Notes: generated by a model from the letters alone, not told the origin. A DNA stretch of 64,000 nt from Pararhodobacter aggregans (GCF_003075525.1 NZ_QDDR01000001.1:620001-684000), one strand, 5' to 3'; positions 35,350 to 44,509 are shown, counted from the stretch's first letter. Numbers and translations are program-made.

Positions 35350-35556
35350 TGCGGCTCATCCCCGGCTCCTGCTGCTATGATACGCAGCGGGCCGGGGGGC
35401 AAGCCGGATCGCCGCCGGGCCTGGTCGGCACGGCGCGAGGCGGTCGCGCGCACGCAGTCCGAGGGATCGTGGGCAGCGTCGAGCGGGCCGGGCTGCGCCC
35501 GCTCCTCGCTTTCCCCAACGAAGGCCGGTGCCTCCGTTGTGGCGAGGCCCGGCGTT

Positions 35557-35892
35557 TCAGATCGGCCGGTCGATCCCGTCATAGATCGCCTGCAAGGCGT
35601 CGATCCGCTGGCGATAGGCATGGCGGATGCAGGCGGCGTCGGGGCCGCAGGCCATGCGGGTTTGCAGCCAGGCGCGCTGGTCGTCCTGCATGGCGCCGCG
35701 CATGCCCATGCCAAAGAGGCCGCTGAGCAGGCGGAACATGGTCGCCATCTCGACATCCATGTCGTTGAGGTCGCGGGTCTGGCAGATCGCCCGCTCGTTG
35801 GGGGTGAGCGTCGGCAGGGAGCAATCATAGCTCGCGGCGCTGGCGGGCAGGGGCAGGGCAAGCAGGACGGCGAGCAGCAGGGCAGGGCGCAT
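35557..35892 (-). CDS. Small exported LprI/DUF1311-like protein
   Basis: A 111-residue protein with a signal peptide (1-19, ending ASAA) and the LprI-type pattern: CSLPTLTPNERAICQTRDLNDMDVEM, then DQRAWLQTRMACG and CIRHAYRQRI. Four conserved Cys are present. The family includes lysozyme-inhibitor-like proteins, though binding has been shown for few members. It lies alone; the 207 bp between it and the ATPase gene show no feature. Confidence 0.75.
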   Translation of the reverse strand: MRPALLLAVLLALPLPASAASYDCSLPTLTPNERAICQTRDLNDMDVEMATMFRLLSGLFGMGMRGAMQDDQRAWLQTRMACGPDAACIRHAYRQRIDALQAIYDGIDRPI

Positions 35893-36048
35893 CGGAACCT
35901 CCGGGCGGCTGTGCGGGGCCCTCAGCCTACGCCCGGCCGCCGCCCGCGCCTATCCCCTGTCACGCGCTCGTGCGGGGCGGGCGAGAAAGGGCTTGATCCT
36001 CCAGTGACTGGAGGAATTACCACCGCGCTGCCCATCCCGGAGATCATG

Positions 36049-36783
36049 ATGAACGACCTTGCCCCGACCCGACCCGCGCTGCTGGCCCGGACCCCGCTTC
36101 TGGATTTCGACCACCCGGCGCTGACCGCGCTGATCGCCCGCCGCGGCTGGGCGACGCTGCCCGAGGCCGGGCGGATCGGCGCCACCTATGACTTCGTGCG
36201 TGACGAGATCGCCTTTGGCTACAACCGCGAGGATGCGATCCCGGCCTCCGAGGTGCTGGCCGACGGCTACGGCCAGTGCAACACCAAGGCGGTCCTGCTG
36301 ATGGCGCTGCTCCGGGCGCTGGGCGTGCCCTGCCGGTTGCACGGCTTCACCATCGACAAGCGCCTGCAAAAGGGCGTGGTGCCGCCGCTGGTCTATCCGC
36401 TTGCCCCCCGCGATATCCTGCATTCCTGGGTCGAGATCCGCCATCAGGGGCGCTGGCTGGATCTGGAGGGCTTCATCCTCGACGCCGACTACCTTTCGGC
36501 GCTGCAACGCCGCTTCGGGGCCGGGGCGCTGTGCGGCTATGGCGCGGGGACCGAGTGTCTTGGGGCGCCCGGCGTCGCCTGGCAGGGCGAGAGCACCTAT
36601 ATCCAGCGCACCGGCATCAACGCCGATCTGGGACTCTGGGACAGCCCGGATGCCTTCTATGCGAGCCATGCGCAGGGTTTCGGCGGGCTGCGCGGCTGGC
36701 TCTACCGGCACGCCATCCGGCATTGGATGAATGCGCGGGTGCGGCGCCTGCGCGAGTCTGGATCGGCAGGAATGTATACATAA
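36049..36783 (+). CDS. Transglutaminase-like cysteine protease-fold protein
   Basis: A 244-residue protein. The ATG at 36049 has GGAG six bases upstream; the ATG at 36046 is an alternative. The transglutaminase catalytic triad is visible: Cys77 in GYGQCNTKAVLL, His125 in ILHSWVEI and Asp138 in WLDLEG. Such soluble domains usually cut or crosslink peptides. This small cytoplasmic type, with no signal peptide, is of unknown substrate. Its stop codon overlaps the palindrome ATGTATACAT. Confidence 0.85.
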   Translation: MNDLAPTRPALLARTPLLDFDHPALTALIARRGWATLPEAGRIGATYDFVRDEIAFGYNREDAIPASEVLADGYGQCNTKAVLLMALLRALGVPCRLHGFTIDKRLQKGVVPPLVYPLAPRDILHSWVEIRHQGRWLDLEGFILDADYLSALQRRFGAGALCGYGAGTECLGAPGVAWQGESTYIQRTGINADLGLWDSPDAFYASHAQGFGGLRGWLYRHAIRHWMNARVRRLRESGSAGMYT

Positions 36784-36851
36784 ACCCGGCAAGGGGCGGA
36801 AATCGGCCCGTTTCAGACTCCGGTTGAATACATCGTTGACAATACAACCGG
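36772..36851 (+). promoter_or_regulatory. Putative operators and promoter upstream of the tannase-like gene
   Basis: A perfect 10-bp palindrome ATGTATACAT lies at 36772-36781, and a CCGGTTG...CAACCGG inverted repeat at 36820-36826 and 36845-36851. The second repeat encloses a consensus -35 TTGACA (36836-36841), with a poor -10 near 36859. The arrangement fits repression by a dimeric regulator (GntR- or TetR-like), but no such gene is nearby. Confidence 0.45.
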
Positions 36852-36941
36852 ATCGCCCATAGCGTGCGACATGGCCTCCAATGACACGCCGGAGGGGAGG
36901 CCTGCACCAGGAGGGGTGCCTCCGGCCTTGGAGGAGAGATC

Positions 36942-38525
36942 ATGTTTTTCAAAATTTCGGTCCCGCTCGCCAGCGGGGTGATGGCGCTTGCCGTCCTGCC
37001 GGTTCAGGCCCAGATCGCCTGCGATGCCTTGGGCGCGCAGGCCCTGACCGGCGTCAGCGTGACCTCGGCCCAGCCTGTCGCCGCCACCGATGCCCAGCCC
37101 GCCCATTGCGAGGTTCTGGCGCAGGTGCCGCCGAGTGACCCCGAGGGCTGGCCGATCAATCTGCGCGTCGTCCTGCCCGAGGAGTGGAGCGGCGCGGCCG
37201 TGCAATTCGGCGGCGGCGGCTATAACGGGATCATCCCCCGGCAGGATGGCGGGCGCTGGCAGACCGCCGACGCAGCCGCCGCCTTCCCGCACCGGGGCCA
37301 TGTGACCTTCTCGGGCGACAGCGGCCATTCCGTCGACAACCTGCCGCTCGGCCCCGAGGCGGATCCGCGCCGCGCCTCCTTCGCGCTGAATGACGAGGCC
37401 TTCACCCGCTACGCCCGCACCTCGGTCGGCGAGACCTACGAGGCGGCGATGCAGATCATCGAGGCGCATTACGGCCGCGCGCCGGAGTTGCGCTATTTCA
37501 TCGGCTTCTCGCAGGGCGGGAAAGAGGCGATGATCGCCGCGCAGGACCACCCGACCCGCTACAACGGCATCCTCGCGGGCGATCCGGTGTCGAACCTGTC
37601 GGGCCTCAACTTCGCGCATCTGCAATCCTCGATGGGCTTTTACGGCAACGAGGGCGCGGGCTGGGTCAGCCCCGAGCTTGCGCCGCTGGTGACCGAGGCG
37701 GTCTATGCCCAATGCGACCCGCAGGACGGGCTGGCGGATGGCTGGATCGCCGATTTCGAGGGCTGCGCGCCGGATCTGACCGGCCTGCTCTGCGCCGAGG
37801 GCGCGACCGAGGGCTGCCTAACGCAGGCGCAGATCGACGCGGTGACCAACATGCACCGCCCGGTCACGCTGGACTATGAACTGGCCAACGGGCTGACCGG
37901 CCATGCGGGCTATCCATGGGGCAACACTGCCTGGCAGGGCAGCTTCGCCGGCAGCCGCGCCCAGCCTTCGCGCCCGGCCCCGAACCAGGGCGCCAATGAC
38001 GGCTATGTCTGGGGTCTGGGCGACGCCTATGCCCGCTTCATCCTCGCCCGCGATGAGGCTTATGACAGCTTCGGCTTCGACCCGAACGACCCCGCCCTGC
38101 GCGACCGGATCCAGGAGATTTCGGCCCTGCTGGACGCGACCAACCCGGACCTCTCGGCCTTCCATGACCACGGCGGGCGTTTGATCCTCTATGCTGGCGG
38201 CGCCTCCGAGGTTCCCCCGGCCGAGGTCGCCGCCTATTGGACCCGCGTGATCGAGACGCTGGGCAGTGAAGTCGTGCAGGATTTCGCCCGCTTCTACATC
38301 TTCCCCTCGATCAACCACGGCGGCGTCGGGCCGGCGGGGATGCCGAACCGGGCGGATCTGTTCAGCGTGCTGGAAGCCTGGGTGACCGAGGATCAGGCGC
38401 CGGGCGAGCTGGTCAATGCCTCGGAGGATGGCAGCGTGACCCGTCCGCTCTGCCTCTATCCGACCTGGCCGCAATACCAGTCGGGGCCCGAGGCCGAGGC
38501 AGCCAGCTTCCGCTGCGTCGAATAG
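36942..38525 (+). CDS. Tannase/feruloyl esterase family protein
   Basis: A 527-residue exported alpha/beta-hydrolase. The signal peptide covers 1-23 (ending VQAQ). The nucleophile Ser190 is in GFSQGGKEA. Many cysteines (for example CDPQDGLADGWIADFEGC) match the disulfide-rich lid of tannases. Asp and His of the triad are expected near YAGGASEVPP and NHGGVG. The family hydrolyses gallate, feruloyl or similar aromatic esters; the substrate here is unknown. GGAGAG lies 8 bp upstream. The next gene is separated by a strong terminator. Confidence 0.88.
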   Translation: MFFKISVPLASGVMALAVLPVQAQIACDALGAQALTGVSVTSAQPVAATDAQPAHCEVLAQVPPSDPEGWPINLRVVLPEEWSGAAVQFGGGGYNGIIPRQDGGRWQTADAAAAFPHRGHVTFSGDSGHSVDNLPLGPEADPRRASFALNDEAFTRYARTSVGETYEAAMQIIEAHYGRAPELRYFIGFSQGGKEAMIAAQDHPTRYNGILAGDPVSNLSGLNFAHLQSSMGFYGNEGAGWVSPELAPLVTEAVYAQCDPQDGLADGWIADFEGCAPDLTGLLCAEGATEGCLTQAQIDAVTNMHRPVTLDYELANGLTGHAGYPWGNTAWQGSFAGSRAQPSRPAPNQGANDGYVWGLGDAYARFILARDEAYDSFGFDPNDPALRDRIQEISALLDATNPDLSAFHDHGGRLILYAGGASEVPPAEVAAYWTRVIETLGSEVVQDFARFYIFPSINHGGVGPAGMPNRADLFSVLEAWVTEDQAPGELVNASEDGSVTRPLCLYPTWPQYQSGPEAEAASFRCVE

Positions 38526-38562
38526 TCGAGGCCTGGCTAATCAAGGCTTGGCCGCACCATCC

Positions 38563-38589
38563 GGGCCCGCGTTCCTCGCGGGCCCTTTT
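38563..38589 (+). terminator. Rho-independent terminator after the tannase-like gene
   Basis: A 9-bp perfect GC stem GGGCCCGCG (38563-38571) pairs with 38577-38585 across a 5-nt loop, followed directly by TTTT. The remaining sequence to the YbjN gene (38590-38833) shows no gene. Otherwise the 308-bp gap is unremarkable. Confidence 0.92.
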
Positions 38590-38833
38590 GCCATCCCGCG
38601 CCGGGGCAGGGCGGTTGTGCCCCCGGGCGATCCGGCCACGGGCGCAGTTATCCCCAGCTATTTCGGGAATTCCCGGCGCCTTGTCGCTTGTCCACAGGAA
38701 ATTTCCTTTACAGGCATGGCCTTTTCTCCCACCATATCTAGTATCGACGGTGACAAAGATCGCCGCACCTTGCCTGAGCCCGCAGTAATAGTGGGCGTGG
38801 CGTCTGTTGAGGCTAAGCAGGAAAGACCGGGAT

Positions 38834-39337
38834 ATGCCCCTGTCCGAGCACGACCTCCTGACGGATGAGATTCATCCGATCGACATCGTCGAGACCCTCG
38901 CCGAGCACCATGCCTGGGAATTCGACCGGGTGGGCGACGACCAGATCGCCATGGCGGTCGAGGGTCAGTGGCGGACCTATTCGCTGACGCTGGCCTGGTC
39001 GGCGCCGGACGAGACGCTGCGGCTGATCTGCACCTTCGAGATGGAGCCGCCCTCGGCCCGGATGCCCGAACTCTACGAAGTTCTCAATCTGGCCAATGAC
39101 ATGGTCTGGTCAGGGGGCTTCAGCTATTGGGCGCAGCAGGGGCTGATGGTCTGGCGCTACGGCCTGTTGCTCAGCGGCGGCCAGATCGCCGCCAGCGAAC
39201 AGGTCGACCAGATGATCCAGGCCGCCGTCGCCGCCTGCGAGCGGTTCTACCCGGCTTTCCAGCTGGTTGCCTGGGCCGACCGGCCGCCGGAAGAGGCGCT
39301 GAAACTGGCGATCACCCGGGCCTACGGGCGGGCCTGA
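38834..39337 (+). CDS. YbjN-domain protein
   Basis: A 167-residue soluble protein starting MPLSEHDLL. The YbjN fold (secretion-chaperone-like) spans most of the length, with LICTFEMEPPSARMPELYEVLN and a Trp-rich central part WSGGFSYW. Members are linked to stress or sensory functions but have no known enzymatic activity. An earlier in-frame ATG at 38807 is possible. The 3' end overlaps a convergent 43-residue gene by 16 bp. Confidence 0.83.
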   Translation: MPLSEHDLLTDEIHPIDIVETLAEHHAWEFDRVGDDQIAMAVEGQWRTYSLTLAWSAPDETLRLICTFEMEPPSARMPELYEVLNLANDMVWSGGFSYWAQQGLMVWRYGLLLSGGQIAASEQVDQMIQAAVAACERFYPAFQLVAWADRPPEEALKLAITRAYGRA

Positions 39338-39453
39338 GCGGGCCTCTCGAACGGCAGATCGGCGCGCTCGCGTTCGCTCATGCGGGCGATATCGGGGTGG
39401 CTCAACGGGTCGCGCCACCAGCGGGCGCATTCTTTCACGGCTTTCCAGAACAT
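39322..39453 (-). CDS. Small 43-aa protein with near-perfect ribosome-binding site
   Basis: This ORF is too short for most gene finders. It begins at the ATG complementary to 39451-39453 and is preceded by AAGGAGG at 7 bp. It starts MFWKAVKECARWW and contains SHPDIARMSERERADLP, an Arg/Trp-rich sequence resembling the helical core of small DUF1127-like Rhodobacterales proteins. It overlaps the YbjN gene end on the opposite strand and is divergent from lysR. The role is unknown; the ribosome-binding site supports real translation. Confidence 0.65.
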   Translation of the reverse strand: MFWKAVKECARWWRDPLSHPDIARMSERERADLPFERPAQARP

Positions 39454-39540
39454 CGGAACCTCCTTGGCTTGGCTTTATCCTGCCTGAAGTCAGCTCGCCT
39501 GAAAATTGACGAATCGAGGGCTGGGGTTTAGAAAACCTCC

Positions 39541-40443
39541 ATGCGTCACCTCAACCTCCTGCCCCTGTCGGCGCTGCGCGTGATCGAGGCCGCCGGGCGG
39601 CTCGGCAGCCTGACCGCGGCGGCGGCCGAGCTGGGCGTGACCCCCGGCGCCCTCAGCCAGCGGCTGCGCAAGGCCGAGGAGGCGATCGCCCGCCCGCTCT
39701 TTCACCGCCAACCTGACGGCCTGACCCCGACCGAGGCGCTGGCCGATATCCTGCCGCGGCTGACCCAGCACATGGCCGGGCTCGACGCCGCCGCGGGCGC
39801 GCTGAGGGGCGGCGAGCCCGGGGTGCTGGTGCTGTCGGTCGCGCCGGTCTTTGCCTCGCGCTGGCTGATCTGGCGGCTGCACCGCTTCGCCGAGAGCCAC
39901 CCGGAGGTCACGCTCAGGCTGGAGCCGAGCGTGACGCTCGTTGACCTCGACGCCTCGGGCGTCGATGCGGCGATCCGGGTGGGACGTGACGCCGGGCCGG
40001 GCGTTCAGGCGCTGAAGTTGATGGAGCGGCGGTTCTTTCCGGTCTGTGCGCCCGCGCTGGCGGCTGGGATCCGCAGCCTTGACGACCTCTACCGCCATCC
40101 GGTGATCCGGGGGCGCGAGGATCTGGACGATTGGGCGGTCTGGCTCGCCGCCGAAGGGCGCGGGACGCAGGGGCTGCAACCGGGACCGGCCTATGGCGAT
40201 GCGGCGCTCTGCCTCGACGCGGCGATGACCGGGCAGGGGCTCTTCATGGGGTGGGAGGCGGTGGCGGGCGATGCCGTCCGCCGCGGCACGCTGGCCGCGC
40301 CCCTGCCGCGCCGGGTGCCGAGCGGGCAGGCCTTCTGGTTCGTGACCTCGCCCCTCTCGGCCCGCAAACCGGCGGTCCGGGCCTTCCGCGACTGGCTGAT
40401 CGCCGAGATCGCCGCGGCCGAGGCCGATTGGGCCGCGCTCTGA
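39541..40443 (+). CDS. LysR-family transcriptional regulator (GcvA-like)
   Basis: A 300-residue regulator. A winged helix-turn-helix lies at about 15-65 (LGSLTAAAAELGVTPGALSQRLRK), and an effector-binding periplasmic-protein fold covers 90-300. It resembles the GcvA subgroup, with FRRQPDGL-like linker FHRQPDGLTPTEA. The target is unknown. It is followed by proC in the same direction after 56 bp and is divergent from the 43-residue gene. Confidence 0.88.
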   Translation: MRHLNLLPLSALRVIEAAGRLGSLTAAAAELGVTPGALSQRLRKAEEAIARPLFHRQPDGLTPTEALADILPRLTQHMAGLDAAAGALRGGEPGVLVLSVAPVFASRWLIWRLHRFAESHPEVTLRLEPSVTLVDLDASGVDAAIRVGRDAGPGVQALKLMERRFFPVCAPALAAGIRSLDDLYRHPVIRGREDLDDWAVWLAAEGRGTQGLQPGPAYGDAALCLDAAMTGQGLFMGWEAVAGDAVRRGTLAAPLPRRVPSGQAFWFVTSPLSARKPAVRAFRDWLIAEIAAAEADWAAL

Positions 40444-40499
40444 GGGCTTTTCCCTGCCGCCCGGCGCGGCTAGGCTGCGGCCGAACGATGGGGGTTTTC

Positions 40500-41312
40500 A
40501 TGGACATGAACGATATCGCCACGCGCGGGCTGGTGCTGCTGGGCTGCGGCAAGATGGGCTCGGCGCTGCTGGAGGGCTGGCTGCACCAGGGCCTGCCCGC
40601 GACCTCCGTGCATGTGCTGGAGCCGCGGCCGTCGGACTGGCTGACGGCCACCGGCGTGCATCTGAACGGCCCTCTGCCCGCCGCGCCCGCCGTGGCGCTG
40701 CTGGCGGTCAAGCCGCAGATGATGGGCGAGGCGCTGCCCGCGCTGCAGGCGCTGGGGGGCGGCGGGACGCTGTTTGTCTCGATCGCGGCGGGCACCTCGC
40801 TCGCCTCGCTGGAGGCGGCGCTGGGCGCGGGCACGCCGGTGGTGCGGGTCATGCCCAACACCCCGGCGGCGGTCGGGCGCGGCATCAGCGCGCTGATCGG
40901 CAATCCCTTCGTTTCCCCCGCCGAACTGGCGCTGGCCGAGAGCCTGATGGCGGCCGTCGGCCAGACGGTGATGCTGGAACACGAGGGGCAGATGGACGCG
41001 GTGACGGCCGTTTCGGGCTCGGGTCCCGCCTATGTATTCCACCTGATCGAGGCGCTGGCCGCGGCGGGCGAGGCCGAAGGCTTGCCCGCCGCGATGGCCA
41101 TGCAGCTGGCCCGGGCGACGGTCTGCGGCGCGGGCGAACTGGCGCGGCAATCGCCGGAAAGCGCCTCGCAGCTCAGGATCAACGTCACCTCGCCCGGCGG
41201 GACCACGGCGGCGGCGCTGGGCGTGCTGATGGCCGAGGAGGCGGGCTTTCCCCCCCTCCTGCGCCGCGCGGTGAAGGCCGCGGCCGACCGCTCGCGGGAG
41301 CTGGGCCGATGA
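40500..41312 (+). CDS. proC: Pyrroline-5-carboxylate reductase
   Basis: A 270-residue NAD(P)H-dependent enzyme that makes proline. The Rossmann motif LGCGKMGSALLEGW lies near residues 15-28, and MPNTPAAVGRGI at about 118-129. The C-terminal signature SGSGPAYVFHLIEALAAAGE is complete. The ATG at 40500 is taken because GGGGG lies 5 bp upstream; the ATG at 40488 would add four residues. It overlaps csaA by four bases (ATGA), forming an operon with csaA and the dehydrogenase. Confidence 0.93.
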   Translation: MDMNDIATRGLVLLGCGKMGSALLEGWLHQGLPATSVHVLEPRPSDWLTATGVHLNGPLPAAPAVALLAVKPQMMGEALPALQALGGGGTLFVSIAAGTSLASLEAALGAGTPVVRVMPNTPAAVGRGISALIGNPFVSPAELALAESLMAAVGQTVMLEHEGQMDAVTAVSGSGPAYVFHLIEALAAAGEAEGLPAAMAMQLARATVCGAGELARQSPESASQLRINVTSPGGTTAAALGVLMAEEAGFPPLLRRAVKAAADRSRELGR

Positions 41313-41641
41313 TCGACTTTGCCGATTTCGAGAAGGTGGATATCCGCGTCGGCACGGTGGTCGCCGTCGACGACTTCCCCGAGGCCCGCAAACCCGCGTG
41401 GAAGCTGACGGTCGATTTCGGGCCGGAGGTGGGCGTCAAGCGCTCCTCGGCGCAGATCACCGTGCATTACGGCAAGGAGGATCTGCTGGGCCGTCAGGTG
41501 ATGGGCGTGGTGAATTTCCCGCCCCGCCAGATCGGCAAGTTCATGTCCGAGGTGCTGGTGCTGGGCCTTTATGACGCGGGCGGCGCGGTGGTGGTGATCG
41601 GGCCGGAACGCGCGGTCCCCAACGGGTCGAGGATGTGCTGA
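41309..41641 (+). CDS. csaA: tRNA-binding domain protein CsaA
   Basis: A 110-residue EMAP/tRNA-binding OB-fold protein. It begins FEKVDIRVGTVVAVDDFPEARKP and carries SSAQITVHY and MGVVNFPPRQIGKFMSEVLVLG, typical of CsaA. CsaA acts as a dimeric chaperone-like or tRNA-binding protein of uncertain role. The gene is translationally coupled to proC, and its stop overlaps the next start (TGATG). Confidence 0.92.
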   Translation: MIDFADFEKVDIRVGTVVAVDDFPEARKPAWKLTVDFGPEVGVKRSSAQITVHYGKEDLLGRQVMGVVNFPPRQIGKFMSEVLVLGLYDAGGAVVVIGPERAVPNGSRMC

Positions 41642-42597
41642 TGAAGCTCTTTGTCTCGCGGCCCCTGCCTGAGGCGGTGATGGACGCCGCCCGGGCGGCC
41701 TTTGAGGTGACGATGCGCTCCTCCAACGCGCCGTTGTCGCATGACGAGATGGTCGCCGCGCTGAGCGACCACGACGTGGTGCTGCCGACCCTTGGCGACC
41801 GCTTTCAGGCGCCGGTCTTCGCCGCCGTGACCGCGCCCCGGGCGAAACTGCTGGCGAATTTCGGCGTCGGCTACAACCATATCGACGTGGCGGCGGCCAA
41901 GGCGGCGGGGCTCGCCGTGACCAACACGCCGGGCGCGGTCACCGAAGCCACCGCCGACATTGCCCTGACGCTGATGCTGATGAGCGCGCGGCGGGCGGGC
42001 GAGGGCGAGCGGCTGGTGCGCTCGGGCCGCTGGGAGGGCTGGCATCCGACGCAGATGCTGGGCCTGCACCTGTCGGGCAAGCGGCTGGGCGTGATCGGCA
42101 TGGGGCGGATCGGGCAGGCCATCGCCCGGCGCGCGATGCATGGGTTCGGCATGAAGATCGCCTATTTCACCCGCTCGCCCAAAGACTTGCCGGATCTGCC
42201 GGGGGCCGAGGCGGTGACCTCGCTGACCGGGCTGATGGCGCAATCGGACGTGGTGGTCGTGGCGCTGCCCGCGACCCCCGCTACCCACCACCTGATCGGT
42301 GCCGAGGCGCTGGCGGCGATGCAGCCGCATGCGCATCTGGTCAATATCGCCCGGGGCGACATCATCGACGAGGCGGCGCTGATCGCCGCGCTGGCCGAGG
42401 GGCGGATCGCCGGGGCGGGGCTCGATGTCTATGAATTCGAGCCCCGGGTGCCCGAAGCCCTGCGCGCCTTGGAGAATGTCGTGCTGCTGCCGCATCTGGG
42501 CACCGCCGCTCTGGAAGTGCGGACCGAGATGGGGCTGATGGCCGTGGCCAATGCCGTGGCTTTCAAAGAGGGAAGGGACCTGCCCAATGCCGTCTGA
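41641..42597 (+). CDS. D-2-hydroxyacid dehydrogenase (glyoxylate/hydroxypyruvate reductase-like)
   Basis: A 318-residue NAD(P)-dependent oxidoreductase. It has the Rossmann motif GVIGMGRIGQAIARRA (about 141-156), FGVGYNHID in the substrate domain, NIARGDIIDEAAL around the catalytic Arg, and Glu and His late in the chain (LLPHLGTA). Members reduce glyoxylate or hydroxypyruvate; the specificity cannot be fixed. It overlaps csaA by one base and the next small gene by 11 bp. Confidence 0.9.
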   Translation: MKLFVSRPLPEAVMDAARAAFEVTMRSSNAPLSHDEMVAALSDHDVVLPTLGDRFQAPVFAAVTAPRAKLLANFGVGYNHIDVAAAKAAGLAVTNTPGAVTEATADIALTLMLMSARRAGEGERLVRSGRWEGWHPTQMLGLHLSGKRLGVIGMGRIGQAIARRAMHGFGMKIAYFTRSPKDLPDLPGAEAVTSLTGLMAQSDVVVVALPATPATHHLIGAEALAAMQPHAHLVNIARGDIIDEAALIAALAEGRIAGAGLDVYEFEPRVPEALRALENVVLLPHLGTAALEVRTEMGLMAVANAVAFKEGRDLPNAV

Positions 42598-42970
42598 AAC
42601 CGGATCGCGGCTGAAACAGCTGGGGCTGGCGCTGCTGAATGCGACGCTGATGCTGGTGGCGCTGGTGCTGCTGCTGGCGGTGGTGCTGGTCTGGCAACTC
42701 CGGGGGCTGGCCACGGATTTGCGCACCGACCTCGGGGCGATGCAGGCTCAGGTTCAGGCCGCGCGGACCGAGGCGCGCGAGGCGCTGGCGGCGCTGGACG
42801 ATCCCGAGCGCGCGGGCGCCGCGCGCGAGGATCTGCGGGCGCTGGTCACCCGGCTCGAGGCGATGGAGGAGGCGCCCGACCTTGGCGACGGCGCGCTTTT
42901 GCACCGGCTGGCGCTGGCGATCATCGCCACCGCGGCGCAGGGGCTGATCGGGCAGGGGGCCGAGCGCTAG
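42587..42970 (+). CDS. Small single-helix membrane protein with coiled-coil tail
   Basis: A 127-residue protein. A Leu/Val-rich transmembrane helix lies at about 10-36, followed by a heptad-like coiled-coil rich in Ala/Arg/Glu (about 40-95) and a hydrophobic C-terminal segment. It has no recognised family. It overlaps the dehydrogenase by 11 bp and is therefore the fourth gene of the proC operon. Confidence 0.7.
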   Translation: MPSETGSRLKQLGLALLNATLMLVALVLLLAVVLVWQLRGLATDLRTDLGAMQAQVQAARTEAREALAALDDPERAGAAREDLRALVTRLEAMEEAPDLGDGALLHRLALAIIATAAQGLIGQGAER

Positions 42971-43041
42971 GGGGCGCGACATTCGACCCTCTGGCATTTT
43001 CCGGTCAGGCGCCTATCCTTTGGGGACAGGAGGCGCCTGCC

Positions 43042-43377
43042 ATGACCATGATGCCCGACCCCGACCCCGGACTGCCCAAACTGGTGAAGCTCTACCTGCG
43101 GCAGGTGGCGGTGGGTTTCGTACTGTCGGCGATCTTCGTCGGCCTGCTTCTGGGCTTCAACGTCGCCAATCTGCGCGGGCTGATGCTGGCGACGCAGGGC
43201 GGCTATATCGCCGCCTTCATGCTGTTCTTCTTCAACGGTCTGGTCTTCGCCGGGGTGCAATTCGCCATCTCGATCATGCGCATGGCCGACAAGGACGATC
43301 AGGGCCCCAAGGGCGGCCACCGTCAGCGGGTCCGGTACGGCCAGCCTGTCCCCGTCCGGGTGGCGGCCGGTCGCTGA
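43042..43377 (+). CDS. Two-helix membrane protein, unknown
   Basis: A 111-residue protein with two hydrophobic helices (about 23-44 and 53-79) and a basic C-terminal tail (RQRVRYGQPVPVRVAAGR). The start has CAGGAGG 9 bp upstream. No family is recognised. It is separated by 71 bp from the preceding small membrane gene. The 238 bp after it hold nothing I can identify. Confidence 0.7.
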   Translation: MTMMPDPDPGLPKLVKLYLRQVAVGFVLSAIFVGLLLGFNVANLRGLMLATQGGYIAAFMLFFFNGLVFAGVQFAISIMRMADKDDQGPKGGHRQRVRYGQPVPVRVAAGR

Positions 43378-43615
43378 GAAAAGGGAAAGGTGGCGGGCCC
43401 GCAGCGACCGTATCGGGCTGTGTTTTCCCGAGAGCCTGACGAATCAGGTGGGCGCCAGATACCGGGACCAGAATCCCGGCAGAGCCAGCCCCCTCGGAAA
43501 TGCTTATCGGCCACTGGAAAAGTGCCGTCCTCGAGAAGAGCAGAACCCGCCACTGCCCAATGTAGGGGGGCGCCCCGCTTCCGGCAAGGGCCATCACGAT
43601 CGCACGTCACCGGGC

Positions 43616-44359
43616 TCAGCGCCCGGCGACCTCCAGCCAGCCGCGTTTCTTGGCGGTGATGGCCAGAAGCTCCAGCACGGCGGCCAGCACCATCAGCCAA
43701 TGCCAGCCCGGGGCGATGCCGTCACTGCCAGCGGGCAGATTATGCAGGCCCAGCTCGATCAGGTACAGGATCGCCAGCCCGCCGAAGATCGAAGCATGCT
43801 CGCGCCGGATCACCGTTTTCAGCGAAAAGGGCATCCCGGGCGCCCGCCAGCCATGAAGGCGCGGCAGGAAGGCGGGCGTCTCGGCCGCCCAGTCGCGATA
43901 GGGCTGGCCGAATTTCCCGACCAGAAAGCTCTCTTCGGCGGCGATGATCCGCTCGTAATAGAGGATCAGCGACAGGCTCAGCACCGCCACCACCCACAGA
44001 TGCTGGGTGAACAGCGCCGCCCCCACATACATCAGGCAATTGCCCAGATAGAGCGGGTTGCGGGTCTGCGAATAGAGCCCGCCGGTGTTCAGGACCGACG
44101 CCACCTGACCCACCAGAGTGTTGCGCCCCGAAGTGCCGGCGGGGACGAAGCCCACGGTGGCGATGCGCAGCGCCTCGCCCGAAAGGACCATGAGGATGGC
44201 CAGCGCCTCGACCGTCTGGCCCAGAGCCTCGCCCCAATGCGCCTCGATGCTCTCCCCGTCCCGGACGGCCCAGACAAAAAGCGGCAGGAACACCAGCAGC
44301 GCATAGCTGCGCCAGCGGAACAGGACGTGGCCGGTGGCCACCATGCGATCGGACAGCAT
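43616..44359 (-). CDS. Isoprenylcysteine carboxyl methyltransferase-like membrane protein
   Basis: A 247-residue integral membrane protein with about six helices. The ICMT/PEMT signature is visible as TSGRNTLVGQVASVLNTGGLYSQTRNPLYLG, and ERIIAAEESFLVGKFGQPYRDW matches the family C-terminal SAM-binding part. Such enzymes methylate lipids or protein cysteines using SAM; no prenylated target is implied in bacteria. The start has GGGGAGA 8 bp upstream. It is divergent from mmcB. Confidence 0.8.
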   Translation of the reverse strand: MLSDRMVATGHVLFRWRSYALLVFLPLFVWAVRDGESIEAHWGEALGQTVEALAILMVLSGEALRIATVGFVPAGTSGRNTLVGQVASVLNTGGLYSQTRNPLYLGNCLMYVGAALFTQHLWVVAVLSLSLILYYERIIAAEESFLVGKFGQPYRDWAAETPAFLPRLHGWRAPGMPFSLKTVIRREHASIFGGLAILYLIELGLHNLPAGSDGIAPGWHWLMVLAAVLELLAITAKKRGWLEVAGR

Positions 44360-44509
44360 CGAGAAACGTCTCCCCTTGACGGGTCAGCGACAGCATGCGC
44401 CGCCGTCCGGCGTCAATGGCGATCTGGGGGGAAAACCGGCCGGGAAGGCCGCTCTCCACCTGCGGTTTGAGGCTTGGAAAGCTGGTGTTCATGATTTATT
44501 CTCGTGCCC

